From: Chimonanthus salicifolius | Lineage: Eukaryota > Streptophyta > Magnoliopsida > Laurales > Calycanthaceae | Assembly (NCBI GenBank): GCA_013350335.1 | Contig: CM023540.1 | Coordinates: 27,879,175 to 27,943,174 of the forward strand | Direction of reading: 5' to 3' | DNA: 64,000 nucleotides | Shown here: in pieces, positions 21,992-34,278 of the stretch | How the letters are laid out: each line of letters begins with the position of its first letter | How positions within the stretch are numbered: the first letter of the stretch is position 1 | Notes under the pieces: generated by a model | What the model was told of the DNA's origin: nothing | What the model saw: the letters and a program-made list of their open reading frames with translations, nothing else | Database searches by the model: none | Program-made: the position numbers and the translations under genes

Positions 21992-24900
21992 TCAATCTAT
22001 ATCCGCATGTACATAATCAACAAAGACAAAGTTCTTCTGAAGCTCATAGAAAACATAGGCCAGGAGGGCACTCAAAACTGCAGCCCCGCCAATGAGAATC
22101 CGCAGCTGAAGCTCTGAAGGAATTCCAGCAGTTGCACAGAGTAAAACTGTTGCACCAATAAGTGCTTTTTGAGCCGTCTGGAATGCCGAGTAAGCTCCTT
22201 TGCATGAAGAACATTTAAGGGTGTGCTGCTCGAATCTATCCAACATCTGCAAGGCAAGGGAATTTTAAGACAACATGCAAAAGCAGATACAGCCTGAAAT
22301 ACAATAAGGTAAGCATGTGGCAAATTGAGCTTTATCAATCTGCAGCACCTGGCGCTTGGATAAGACTGTGGATGGCAAAGGTTGCAGTGTGGAGGAACCA
22401 AACCAATCGGGTTGGCTGTTGCCATAGCGCCTCAACCATGTCCGAAATGCCAAAACAAAACGGTCGGCCTGTGTGGGTGTAAACGTGATGTTTGTGTACT
22501 GCTGGTTGACATCAGAAGAGGACTCTCTGGATTTGGCTAGGAATGTTTTCTCTTGACCTTGAAGAACAATCATGTCACCGTCGTAGACTTTGTTTGATGT
22601 CCAGTGCTCATGCCATCTAGGGACGAGCTGTGTATCAAAGACTATACTAATTAGAGAAAATCATGCAATTGACAAATCAACAACAGGAAATAGCATTATC
22701 AATTAAAATAGAAAAACCTCAATAACTGAATGAAAATATGCCCTCAGCCCCCACCCCTCTCCAAAAAATGTTGTGTGTTCACAATAGAATTAATAGAATT
22801 TGGGCTCTAAATATTACTCAAAAAAAAAAAAAACCCTAAACTGCATTCAGAACATGGATTCTCTAAATCAAGCAAACATATGTGGTTGTGGACTTGTGGC
22901 CCATCTTGCATCTCTTCCTCTGTTCACCTGCTTTAGATTTTTGTACATGACAAACACTCGATGAAATAAGGCATGAATTTTCTTTGGAGGCTATTTTCGT
23001 TTTTCCCATCTGTATATTCACTATAGGCCTCCGCTACAATTGTAGCACTTGCCAATTATGCCTTGGGCTCTTGTTTGGAGGGGAAGGAAGAAAGAAAAAC
23101 TGTAGCCAAATTGCGACATCCTATCACATTTAGAGAAAAGAAATAAAAGGTGAGGATTTTACCTGCCACCATGCTGAGCCTGGCACTGTGAATTGGAAAA
23201 AGTTTCGAGCACTACAAACAATGGAACGAGTCTTCCCTGGAGCCATTGGAATATTGAAGGAACAAATCCATATTTTCCACTTCTGTTCGCCAACAACTGG
23301 AAGTTTTGTGTCTATTTCTATCCTGAAAACAACAAATATATTGGTAAAACGACAATGTAAAGGAGAAGACTGGATTGCAAGTTGCGAGTTTTTGAGAAAG
23401 GTCTTCCATTCTTCTTATGCTGGTAGCATTCGATGTATTAATAGTTTTATTGAATCGACATCAGTGAGGACCAAGGAGGATCTATCTAGTTGTTTGGTCC
23501 ATATAGATATATGAGCAAACAAGGATATGATAATGAATGTCTAGGTCCTAGTAAGCACTAAAAGTAATTCTATCAACTGCTGAAGCAACATAAAAAAAGA
23601 CTACAATGTAAAAGAAGCAATTTAATTATGTAATAGATGAAAATGTAAACAAATTAAAATGTCCACATTACACAATGTATATCATATATCTTAAAAGGAG
23701 AGCAGGAGTAATGGGCAAATACAATCAAAAGAGCAAAGTTATCACCAAAGACAGCAATATAGCATGAATGCAAACCACGACATTCAACAGAGGTTGACTC
23801 ACTTATTTATATAATAACAGGGTGCAATGAACTCGGCAGTGATTCGAGGGTTCCCTTCATTTGATCCAGCAAAGCCCCCAAGGCCACTAGACTCCAACTT
23901 AAAAGGCAAAGGCTTTGCTCTATCCCTTCTCCCTGTCACCTGTTGAGATGCAATGAGAAGGCCCAAGTTATTCATTCATCATACAAAAGGTAAGAAAATT
24001 GATTCCATTTTAACAAAAAGATGAGTAACAATGTCATTCACAGAAATGTGGGAGTTCCTGCCAATGACAAAAATCAACTTAATTTGGCAGTTTTCAGCTC
24101 ATACCAGAAACAAAATTAGAGACTGCAATTGACAGATTAAGTAGAAACACAGCATTCATGTTTTGCTAAAACCCTGAATTTGATAAAATAACAAGCAGGG
24201 AAACGAAACATGGGCAACAAAACAAACACTCGGGCAACACCTTATGGTGGGCGAATTCAATATGGGAAGGATCCGACACATTCTCCATAAGAGTGTCATA
24301 GCCATAGAACAAATCCCGCTGAATTGTCACAGATGAGAATGATGGATCATCAAAGTCCTCTGGCAACCTAAGCAAATCCAGAACAACATTCACAGTCAAT
24401 CCCTCTCCACTAAACTGAATTCAGAGAAGTGGAATACATATGCAATTAGAAAGCAAGAAAATGAGCTAGTACATGGGAGGCTTTGTAGCAGAAGCTTTCG
24501 CCCAGCCATTTTCATCAGGCCAAACAAACAGCAGGCCCTGAGAGACCAGAGTAGGGAACCTGGTCACACAGGCCCTCGGCGAGCGGACAGCACGAGCCTC
24601 AGGTCCCTCTGAGGCAGCCTGTGGGATGCTAGCACATGATCCATTTCCATCAAACGACCATCCATGGTAAGAGCACTGCAGGCACCCGTTCTCATCTATC
24701 CGCCCCTCCTACCAAAACCAAAAGCCAAAGAAAACCCAAAAAGAGAAATTGAGAAATAAAGGAACACAGATCCTAACTTCTAGAAAATGAAGGCCCAAGT
24801 CTTAACTTTGTGGGGAAAAAGAAAACCTGACACTTGAGAGAGAGAAGTCCCCAAATGTCAAAGATAAATAAAACCCATAATACTAATTTAATGAATAAAA

Positions 24901-25573
24901 AAACTTCAGGTCCTAATTTCATGAATTAAGAAATTCTGTGTCCTATTTTAACGAATAAAGGAAACCATGATCCTGATTTGATGAATAAACAAAACACAGG
25001 TTCAACGTTCGTGAATAAACAAATACTTGATACGAATCTTTCGTGGATAAATAAATACTATTTCATGGATACAGAAACCTCAGAACTTCAGATACTATGG
25101 AGAGAGAGAGAGAGTACGAACAGAGAGAGGAGCAAGGCGGTGGGGGCATAGGTCGTCAAAGGCGACCCAGCTGTTTGATTTGGGATCCTTCCAGAGGACG
25201 ATTTCACGGCTGAGTAGCTGAAAAGGAGTGGGAAGGCGAGGGTCCAGATCTTCAATCAGCGACACAGGGTACCAATGATCTCTCCATGAGAATTTCTTTG
25301 AACCTTCCTCTTCCTCCTCCCTCGCTTCTTCTGTTGCTTCCTGCTTCTTCTTGTTTGGGTCTAGAATCTTCGAATGCGGGTGGAGATGGAGAAGGGGGAG
25401 CCGAGACGCGGACGACAGGAGAAAGGCTTCTTCGGTGATTTTCAAATGAATTGATGGGTGTTTGGGATGGTAGAGAATTTGGATGAAAAGAGAGAGGAGT
25501 TGGATTTGGACAAAGGTAAAGAAGAAGTAACAATTGGAGAGAAGAGAAGTGATGCAATTGCAGCTGAAACCAT
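21992..25573 (-). CDS. PAO: pheophorbide a oxygenase, chloroplast; exon 1 frame disrupted
   Basis: Rieske-type mono-oxygenase that opens the chlorin ring of pheophorbide a during chlorophyll breakdown, acting at plastid membranes with RCC reductase. Exons on the minus strand: 25573-25122, 24708-24473, 24367-24241, 23939-23803, 23322-23163, 22627-22349 and 22246-21992 (stop). The Rieske motif CPH-x16-CSYH spans intron 1. The mononuclear-iron motif SDPSHIEFAHH is at about 24250-24275. Near the C-terminus are CSSCKGAY (the CxxC typical of this family) and two hydrophobic segments. Stretches FSWRDHWYPVSL, VTIQRDLFYGYDTLMENVSD and QKNFVFVDYVH match PAO rather than TIC55 or PTC52. Exons 2-7 join in frame. 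Exon 1 does not: the only plausible ATG (25573, start of a Ser/Leu-rich plastid transit peptide MVSAAIASLLFSP), the downstream RVSAPPSPSPP segment and the Rieske segment lie in three different frames. Expected length is near 540 residues. Confidence 0.9.
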
Positions 25574-26097
25574 CCTTGGGGGATTTCAGTTTCTCGATTA
25601 TTTTAGTGTGGAATTCCACATTTACACCTGCAAGGTACGTACATCATATACTGATTCGCCTTCCTCAAATGAGTGGCGTCAGTAAATTCGAATTCCCCAC
25701 GAAAACCTCAAGATTCAACCGATTTTCTCTTGCTCACGTTTGAAAGTTCTTCACAGTTCACACTATTTCAGATTTGAATGGTTAGTATTTCAGATTTGAT
25801 TGAATAGAAGACTAACTAAATAAGTTTATCTCCACTGTGATTGAAATATTGAATTGAGTGCTCAACATTCATCAAATTTCTCTCAGTTATGTCTAAATTT
25901 TCTTCACAATCTACATTATTTCAAATCTGAGTAAATGGAGGAGTAATTAAATAATTATAAGTTCATCTTCACTGTAAAAAGAAAAAGTAAGGAGGACCCA
26001 CAAAAAATGAAGATTCATTCAATTTTATGTAGGTATGTATAAGGAAATAGATAAGAGTTTCGTTGATTTTATAGATGTATGTTTTTACTATTTAGAT

Positions 26098-26508
26098 CAT
26101 GGGTGCTACGAAATGCATCGGCCGATATGATATGGATTTCCAGTCCCTTATCATATCGGCTGATACGTATTGTATCGGCAGTATAGGATATTTCTCGGCC
26201 GATATGGTCGATATATCGAATATATATATCGGTCCGATATCGGCCGATATCATAATATTGATTTTTTTTAAAAAAATAAAAAATAAAATCAAAATGGTGG
26301 TGGGCCCAAATTGATATTTCTTCTGATATTTTCGTTTTCAATTTTTTTTTTTAAAAAAAAAAGCTTCCTTTTGAATTATTTATTTATTTTTAATTTAGAA
26401 AAAAAATATAAAAAAAAATACTGATATTTAAAAAATATATATAAAAGAGGAGAGAGAATTTTATCAACCGTGATATCGACCAATATCTCTGGGTGGTTTG
26501 CACCCCTG
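26098..26508. mobile_element. family A (CGGCCGATAT-motif) hAT-like MITE
   Basis: 411 bp starting CATGGGTGC and ending GCACCCCTG (inverted CAGGGGTGC), flanked by the exact 8-bp duplication ATTTAGAT (26090-26097 and 26509-26516). The left 150 bp is built of ATCGGCCGATAT-like words, many palindromic. The interior is A/T-rich and the right end has GTGATATCGACCAATATC. No coding capacity. Confidence 0.8.
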
Positions 26509-27460
26509 ATTTAGATCAATATTTTTGAGTGCTCACTATTTCATTTTTATATCACTCGATGCAAGTTCGAGTTCTCGTGGTGTGATCAGGTGACTATCTT
26601 ATGAAGTTGTGAGACATCACCTGTAGGAAAGATTTAGTAGTTTGGCTCGAGGTTACCTTTCTCGTGGTAAAACATAAAAAGATAAGTCTAATTTCTCTTA
26701 TTATAAAAAACAAATATTCTTATCAATTTTTCATGTCTAAAGTTTCTTCAAAGTCACACTATTTATATTGAAGATTCACTTGGTTTTTTCTCCTATCGCG
26801 TCTAAAGTTTCTTCACAATCTTACATTATTTAAAATTTTATTGAAGAGAATTGACATACAAAGCATTATTTTATATAACTTGTCTTTTTTTTTATCTGAC
26901 ATTAGACTCATGCTAGACAAATATAAGCTAGATCAACATCTAGCCCTCATAAGATCAATAGTTAAGGGCTCCCAAACAGTGGGCCTCATTTGTATTTCAG
27001 AGAAAAGAAAAATCGCTAATAGATATTTTAATCTTTTAGAAGACCAAAATTTTTCAGCTTTTTCATTATATTGGCCATTTCATCCGATGTGTGATTCTCA
27101 ATGGAAAAACCAAAAAAACTTGGTCTAAATTTCTTACATAAACAAATTTTTTGGCTACCCAAATGATTCTATATGACTAAAATTTTAATCTATCATATTA
27201 ATTTTAATATTTTGTAAGAATTTAAAAAGATCAATATTTTTATATAAATAAACAAAATAAAAAATCTTCAAAGTATCAAATTTTAACTAAATTCCAAAGT
27301 CGAAATAGCACTGTAGCAAGTGACAATAGCGTGCACGTTTGAACAATCTATCTTGTGGGAAGTAAGAGATGGAGGCAGCAGATGTAGAAGAACTGCTCCT
27401 GGAACTTACCTTTCCTTGTCTTTGATGGAAATGGGAGAGAAGAAGACAACACCTTATATG

Positions 27461-27656
27461 CAGGGGTCCAAAATTTGGTGGAGTCGAGATTTCGGTATCT
27501 CGGTAATATCTCGGTTCTACAATATCGGCCGAGATATTACTCTCTCTCTATTTTTGGGCCAAATCTCAGCTGAGACTGAGATATATCGGCCGAGATGGCA
27601 AGAGCTCGGTCATATCGGCCGAGATCTCACCTATCTCGGCTGAATTTTGGACCCTG
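27461..27656. mobile_element. family A hAT-like MITE, short form
   Basis: 196 bp with terminal inverted repeats CAGGGGTCCAAAATT and (inverted) CAGGGTCCAAAATT. The flanks CTTATATG and CTTGCATG look like an aged 8-bp duplication. The inside is almost wholly iterated ATCTCGG/CGGCCGAGAT motifs. Confidence 0.75.
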
Positions 27657-28411
27657 CTTGCATGACAGTTGGTTTTAGGGCATTTTCTCTCCTTTATATT
27701 CGACCCACAGTTTGATGTTTCAATTAAAAAAGATAGTGCGGAAAATACAAAAATAATTAATAAGAAAATGAAAAATTATGTTCAACATTTAACTTCAATC
27801 TACATAAAAAAATTCTAAAATGGTTAACTGATGTACTTTGAAAAAGTGAAAAATATGTATAAATATTATTTGAAGCCTAAATTTGTAAAAAGAAGGAAAG
27901 GGAAAATGATATTAGGATGGATTGAAATGTACCATGTCCAGCCCTACCACAGTAGACCAGATTAGAACAGGTCTGTACCATGTAGAGAAACTAAAACAAA
28001 ATATTTTTAATGAGTGGATTTCATATATTTTAAATATCACTATTTGTTATCATTTTTACATGGGTTTGTATGTTTCCATTGGGATTTAGGTTTTTTTTTT
28101 TTTTTATCATTTGGAACATTCTTGAAATAATAAATTCTAATGAGAATTGTTTGAGGGAGAGAAAGGAAGATTTTTATGTGAGAGCACGGTAAAATAAATA
28201 AATTTGGCACAGTTCAAAATATGTTTATTATTTTAGTTGTAAAGATGTAATGTTTACACTATATTTATTTATATAAATATTTTGTCAAATTCAATTATAA
28301 TTATTAATTTAACTGTAAAAAAAGGTAATTTTTTATTTGCCACTGTAGCATTTTTGATCCATTGTTCATCCAAGAGGCCACCGTCTTGTTGGACTATTGT
28401 CATCAATAAAT

Positions 28412-28691
28412 CAAGGGTCGAAAAAAAAAATTAGGCCAATTTCTTCTTTTATAAAAAAAAAAAAACAAATATCATTGTGGGCCAGGTCGATATCTCAGCT
28501 GATATTTATATATTTTTTCTTTAAAAAACAGTTTTTTTTATTTTTGTAAATTATTTTTTCAAATAAAAATGCCACTGAGATTTTTAAAAAAAAAAATTGA
28601 AGAGAGAGAAAATTTCTCGGCCTAATCGAGATCTCAGCCGATATGGAAAATAGGCCGAAATCTCGACAGGGCCGATTTTTCGGACCCCCTG
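28412..28691. mobile_element. family A hAT-like MITE
   Basis: 280 bp from CAAGGGTCGAAAAA to TTTTTCGGACCCCCTG (inverted CAGGGGGTCCGAAAAA), flanked by the exact 8-bp duplication CAATAAAT (28404-28411 and 28692-28699). Right-hand subterminal words are CTCGGCC, GAGATCTC and GCCGATAT; the centre is A/T-rich. Confidence 0.8.
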
Positions 28692-29563
28692 CAATAAATA
28701 CACCTTTGAACTATTTTGAAGACCCAAGAGTTAAGGTGTTTTTTTCTACAGCGGGCACTTTCATTAACTGATATACAAATCAGTCGGTTTATCATACTTT
28801 TTCTTGATAAGAAGACAATGAAATGACTTCATACACATTAAATTGATTATTTGTTATTTTCATCAAAGAGTAATACCACAGTGTTTCAAAGAAATTTGAC
28901 CTTTTTTTCTTTTTTCTTTTAATAAAAAAAAAGGAAAAAAGGAAGGGTTACTTTGATGTACATCTACCTCATACATAGATCAACTTCAGTTAAATTTCAG
29001 TTTCTATCGATTCATCGATACTTCATACATCTTAAAGTTGATACGATGAAAAGAGATTATTTTAAAGTCTATATTACTCACTATGTCCATCATGGAATAA
29101 AGCAGGATTATTTGGACATTTTTTTTTTTTTTTTCAAATAACATGGATTTTCTCTTCTCACATTGATGGCAAGACTAATTTCATAAATACACGAAATCTC
29201 CAGCAAAACTGCTTGCCATTCTCTTCCAATCCAAAATTGAGACCGGCACCTAATGAGATACAGACACACGGAAGAAGAGATGATCTCCTGTCTCCAAGTG
29301 TTTGACATTGTTTTCACTCTTGTAAATCTCAGACCCAGATGCTGTGATCAACAAAAGAACACAAGCACTTCTTAGTTTATGTGTGGGTACATATCTCATC
29401 AAATGCTGCAATTGGCTGTACATGATAGAAAGCTCCGCCCCTTGGAATCAAAGACAAGATGCTGCTCTTATATTAACACCATAAATCACTCTCTTCCAAT
29501 CACCAAAGTAGAAATCCTACCATTTATTCTATAGACTCTTCAAATTTCACTAGACACAGTGCC

Positions 29564-31063
29564 ATGGCCTCACAAGAACACCATGAGCTTCATGTCATCT
29601 TCATTCCTCTAATGGCCCAAGGCCACATGATCCCTATGATCGACATAGCCCGATTGTTTGCGAAGCGGGATGTGCTCGCCACTATTATCACTTCGCCATT
29701 CAATGCTGCCCGATTTAAGTCCATCATTGATCGGGACACAGAGTCTGGCCTTTCGATTCGACTTGTTGAGATCCCCTTTCCGTCTCGACAAGTTGGCTTG
29801 CCGGATGGATGCGAGAACTTTGATGTTGTCCGATCACCAGATTTAGTCAAGGCCTTTTTCGCTGCACTTGAATTGCTACAACAGCCAGTCGAGCAGTATT
29901 TGGAAGAAATCAAGCCCCTTCCGAACTGCATAGTTTCAGATTACTGTCTCCCTTGGACATCTGAAATAGCTCTCAAGTTTCATATACCAAGGCTCATATT
30001 CCATGGGCCATGTTGCTACACCCTCTTGTTGTTTCGCAACTTGAGCTATTATAGGCCTCATGAAAGAGTAGAATCAGAGTCAGTGCCTTTCGTTGTACCG
30101 GGCATTCCTCATCGGATTGAGATAACAAAAGCTCAATTGCCATTAGAAATTATAGGGAATTCCGCATTTGGAAGTATCAAGGACCAAGTTCAGATGGCTG
30201 AAAGTACATGCTCTGCTATTGTTGCCAACAGCTTCCATGAATTAGAACCAGAGTATGTGGAGAACTACCAAATGGCCACTGGAAAGAGGGTTTGGACTAT
30301 AGGACCAGTGTCTCTCTGCAACATGGAAACATCTGATAAGGCTGAGAGAGGCAATGCAGCCTCAATCGGTGAAAGCCAATGTTTGAGTTGGCTCAATTCA
30401 CAGACGCCGAAATCTGTAGTCTGTGCTTGCTTCGGTAGCATGTGTTACCTTCAAACCTCACAATTGGTGGAAATTGGATTGGGTTTGGAAGCATCGAACA
30501 AACCATTCATTTGGGTCATTAGGAGGAATGGAGATTACTCATCGGAAGTAGAAAAATGGCTATCGGAGGGGTTCGAAGAGAGGGTCAAGGATAGGGGCTT
30601 TATCATTAGAGGATGGGCACCACAGGTACTAATCCTATCACACCCATCGACTGGAGGATTTTTGTCACACTGTGGTTGGAATTTGACATTAGAGAGTATT
30701 TGTGCAGGTGTACCGATTCTAACATGGCCCATCTTTGGAGACCAGTTCTTCAACGAGAAGTTGATTGTGCAAGTTATGAAGATTGGCATAAGCCTTGGAG
30801 TCAAGGCGGCATTTCATTGGGGGCAAGAGAAGCCTGTGGAGATGGTCAAGATGGAAGTGGTTAAGGCTGCTGTAGAGAGGTTGATGGATGAAGGAGAGGA
30901 AGTAAAAGAGAGGAGAAAGAGAGCAAGAGAACTTAGGGAGAAAGCAAAGGAAGCCATGGAAGAAGGTGGATCTTCTTACATAAACTTGACATTGCTAATT
31001 GAAGATCTAAAGAAGCATGCTAGTGGAAAGGAATCAATCCAAATGATGGAGACTGATCGTTGA
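29564..31063 (+). CDS. UDP-glycosyltransferase, group D (UGT73-like), copy 1
   Basis: Intronless 499-residue GT1 glycosyltransferase that would move a sugar from a UDP-sugar to a small-molecule acceptor in the cytosol. The catalytic His is H21 (PLMAQGHMIPM) and its partner Asp is D126 (CIVSDYCLPWT). The PSPG donor box covers residues 351-394 (WAPQ to FGDQ); its final Gln usually marks UDP-glucose use. The motif GPVSLCN and the GLGLEAS run fit UGT73 proteins. The start ATG at 29564 has a good GCCATGG context. Oddity: the HCGWNS signature reads HCGWNL, with Leu374 replacing the Ser that contacts the donor phosphate. First of four tandem same-strand copies. The acceptor cannot be told from sequence; UGT73 relatives act on flavonoids, triterpenoids, hormones and xenobiotics. 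Confidence 0.95.
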   Translation: MASQEHHELHVIFIPLMAQGHMIPMIDIARLFAKRDVLATIITSPFNAARFKSIIDRDTESGLSIRLVEIPFPSRQVGLPDGCENFDVVRSPDLVKAFFAALELLQQPVEQYLEEIKPLPNCIVSDYCLPWTSEIALKFHIPRLIFHGPCCYTLLLFRNLSYYRPHERVESESVPFVVPGIPHRIEITKAQLPLEIIGNSAFGSIKDQVQMAESTCSAIVANSFHELEPEYVENYQMATGKRVWTIGPVSLCNMETSDKAERGNAASIGESQCLSWLNSQTPKSVVCACFGSMCYLQTSQLVEIGLGLEASNKPFIWVIRRNGDYSSEVEKWLSEGFEERVKDRGFIIRGWAPQVLILSHPSTGGFLSHCGWNLTLESICAGVPILTWPIFGDQFFNEKLIVQVMKIGISLGVKAAFHWGQEKPVEMVKMEVVKAAVERLMDEGEEVKERRKRARELREKAKEAMEEGGSSYINLTLLIEDLKKHASGKESIQMMETDR

Positions 31064-32278
31064 TCTACAATGCTCAGTTCAACTTTCAGTGATCCAGATC
31101 ATTCATCTAGATGATTTTGATTGCGTCTGTGATTGTGATAAGTGTTTTTTTTTTTTTTATATAACATGGGTATTGGAGATGAGACTAATATTAAAGATAC
31201 ATGAAACCACCCATAAATCTCGTGTATCAGATGAGTCTAAGAAGGTAAGTCCTCCTAATTGTGATTTTTCTTTAGTAGTAGAGGCTGTTTGGCGGATGAG
31301 ATTTTTGTTTGGTGTCTATTGGGTGCAATTGTGCCAATGATTTGGATTGCTTAAAATATTTGATTGAACAGGAGCAAGCATTTAATGTAAGCAAGTTATT
31401 CACTTGTGAAAGATAATTTTCCATTGCATCCTCATCGTCCTTTAGATTTGTTTATTTTGAGTTATTTTTATCAATTTTTATTTTGAATTTTTGCCTTTTC
31501 TCAATGTGATCGATATAGTTTATACGATGTTTTTTTGGTTTCCTAGTTTTTATAAAAAAAAAATCAGAAAATTTGGGTTTACTAAGATGATCCCCATTTT
31601 GGTGTTTCTTGAAGAAAATAATTAATTAAAAGATAAATAAATGTTTATAGAATTAAATGAAAAACTTTTAATATGATTGATATAGTTTGTAGGGTTTTTT
31701 TATAATTTTTCTAATTTTCCAACACTTTCATGAAATTAATTTTTTTTATGAGAAAATATTCATGAATTGTAATAAAAGATACATTTATCACAGGACACTA
31801 AAAAACATAAATTTCATATTAGACATCTCATCATGTTGATTTCTCATTTTCTAAAAAATTTGGACATTTTTCAATTGTTTAGGACATATTTTATTCACAT
31901 CAAAATTTCGGCCATCAAGAGTCTAATACTCAATGAAAATGACTTTTCTTTTACCAAAATATGCTTACACTAGGTTTTCCATTTTTTTTTTATATATTTC
32001 TGTAATCTTTTTTAAAATTTTGAAAAAATGGAAGAGAAAGTGTATATAGACCGTATCACAACCGATATATATCGATTTTTTATCTCCGATTTTGACTAGA
32101 AAATAAGTGTTAAATGTGCTTCTAATTTTCAAAAGAAATGAGCAAGCCCAACCGACACTGTAGTAATCTAAGCTACTTAAATTAAATTTACATGTGCGCT
32201 GCATAGATTGCACACAGCCAAATGATAATCCTGATTTGATGATTAACACCACTTAAAGGCATCCAAAATATACATGGG

Positions 32279-32415
32279 TGTAGTTTAATTGGTTGCCTCT
32301 CATTTCAGGACCCCCATAGCCTAACTTTGGTGTACCCTAGGGGTAGTGGACTCATCCATGAGAATTTTACGCCGGATATCCTGCGGTTTCCCACGCATAA
32401 ATTCAAAAAAATAAA
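32279..32415 (+). mobile_element. SINE-like unit
   Basis: TGTAGTTTAATTGGTTGCC then GGTGTACCCTAGGGGTAGTG, GATATCCTGCGGTTTCCCAC and an A-rich tail (CAAAAAAATAAAAATAAATA). The second and third blocks recur on the opposite strand at about 35985-36080, so this is a dispersed family. No target duplication seen. Confidence 0.5.
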
Positions 32416-33056
32416 AATAAATAAACAGCTAGAACAATCTTCAAACACTATATTCTTTTTGATACACTGTTGATAACTTGAAATTGAATTGAAATATAAG
32501 TTCATATATAATACATAATACATTCAAGACTACATTCTTCTCCATCTACCATGTATATGAATGAAACCCCACAACTTAGGAGTTAGGCTAATCTAGATTA
32601 TGAAAACCCTTTTTTCACAATAAATTATTATAAACACTTGTGAAGAACTTTTATTCAGTATATCGATTTTCTCTTTTTACAATTGAATTAAAAGGCTCTT
32701 CTTTAGAGTTTAGAATAGTTTTCATGTGGACTTAATCTCAACAGATAATTTCTCCTTAATGACATTCAAAAGACCCATTAAATCTAGTTTTAGAATGATC
32801 AATTTTTGAACTTTTGATTATCAAAGATAAAAAAAAAAAGGGCCCTAATGACTATGATCATTGACAGAACTCAAAATTCAATCTCATCTTAGAACATCAT
32901 CTGAGTCGAATTTTGAAATGAGTAAACTTGCTTGAGTTTGACCAAACTCAAGTGAGTGTCTGTTTAAGCCTTCCAAATCAAGTTTTGCATGTTTCTTAAC
33001 TATGAATAAATGCATTTGCAACATCGGTGGCTGAAATTTACACCTATGAGATAATC

Positions 33057-33700
33057 AAAATATCGGCCGACCGATAAAGGACGTCGATACACCCATATCT
33101 GTTCGGCCGCTACTTTTCTTTCTCATATGATTTTTTTTAAATTTTTCAAAAATTATAGAAATCAAGAAACTTCTAAGCTTCATTTCTATGTAATTTTTTT
33201 CATTATTTGACGATCATTTAGATATTTAAATATAATTTTGAAGTTACAAAAGCGAGAATTTAAAATATTTTGAAAAAAAATGTAGAAAAAATCCCAAAAA
33301 TTTCAGAAACATAGAAAATAAACTCTACTAATTTCTGCTAATTTTATCGTGAAGAATGACCATTTTCAGTTTTTATCATTTTTTTTTTCAAATTTTGTCT
33401 CTTAAGTCTTAAATAATGTAAAATTCAATAATATTCTTAACAATGTGGAAATTCTTTTTGTTTCAATATCTGTTCCCGTCGCTTAGCTCTCTTACTCCTC
33501 TTTCCAACGCCTCTGAAATCACCTCGATTGAAGCCTGTGTAACAAAGTTATAGTCATTTTACCAAGAATACACTGTATGCCATTATCAACTGATACGTAT
33601 AGATATCTGCCGGCACTCGGTGGACCCACTATGCATCAGTGATCAGTCAGCTCTCTTTTGGTAGATGCATTGCCGCCAATATGCTATGTATTAGCTGATA
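33057..33700. repeat. CGGCCGAT-motif repeat remnant
   Basis: ATATCGGCCGACCGATAAAG and GTTCGGCCGC at the left, and further GATAC/GATATC words at 33585-33700, enclose an A/T-rich middle. Part of the middle (TTTATCGTGAAGAATGACCA) reappears inverted near 48105. Ends undefined. Confidence 0.35.
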
Positions 33701-34270
33701 TTTTTAACTATATCTTAACTATTCAAGCAAGAAAAATTCTCCACGCAAATGAGAAAAGTACATCAATGGAATCTAGCCCCATTTCTTCATCGGTTTCTCA
33801 GTCATGGACAATTAAGAAGTGACCATATCTATGGAAAATTCCAACTTTTTCATGGGCATTGCCAATTTTGTGTCATATGGCTTTTGGCATTTCATCCATG
33901 TCCAAATCATTCTCAGACTGTATCACTAATAAATTGACAAGAACCTTCATACTTATGTACTGCATTATGTCAGCATTAGGACATGAACAGCATCTTGATG
34001 AATCAAGAGCATAGACGAAAGGTTTTAATATCGATATCGCCTATAAAATTCGGACGGCTGAACCGAATTTTAACCTCTGATGTAGACCATCTATTTCAAT
34101 AGACTCACTTCCAATGGACCCACGAAATTTTTGGACCGAAAGATCTAGTCTGTGACCAATCTTGCATTTGTTTCCTGCAGTATTTTCGATCCGTTACGTC
34201 CAATTCTCTTGGAAGAACATGTGGAAAAGCAAGCTTATCATTCGGCATACAAAGACAAAATTGGCCCATG

Positions 34271-34278
34271 TTATATAC
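34271..34278 (+). promoter_or_regulatory. TATA-like box of UGT copy 2
   Basis: TTATATAC about 80 bp upstream of the ATG at 34353. This spacing leaves room for a short leader and favours that ATG as the start. Confidence 0.45.

Larger units (their letters stand above)
25574..29563. other. intergenic region between divergent PAO and UGT cluster
   Basis: AT-rich spacer with the PAO promoter side at the left and the first UGT promoter at the right. It holds three short hAT-like elements (26098-26508, 27461-27656, 28412-28691) and a SINE-like remnant near 26540-26715 (GCAAGTTCGAGTTCTCGTGG as B-box region). A TATA-like CTTATATTAA lies about 95 bp upstream of the UGT start at 29564. No additional gene recognised. 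Confidence 0.6.

Noticed and set aside
25252..25557. A separate 101-residue protein in the PAO first exon
   Set aside because: It starts with a non-ATG codon; its RVSAPPSPSPP stretch is better explained as part of the PAO transit region in a shifted frame.
21992..25573. Alternative identity as TIC55 or PTC52
   Set aside because: The WRDHWYPVSLIEDLDP, FYGYDTLMENVSD and C-terminal NFVF-DYVH sequences fit PAO much better than the related Rieske proteins.
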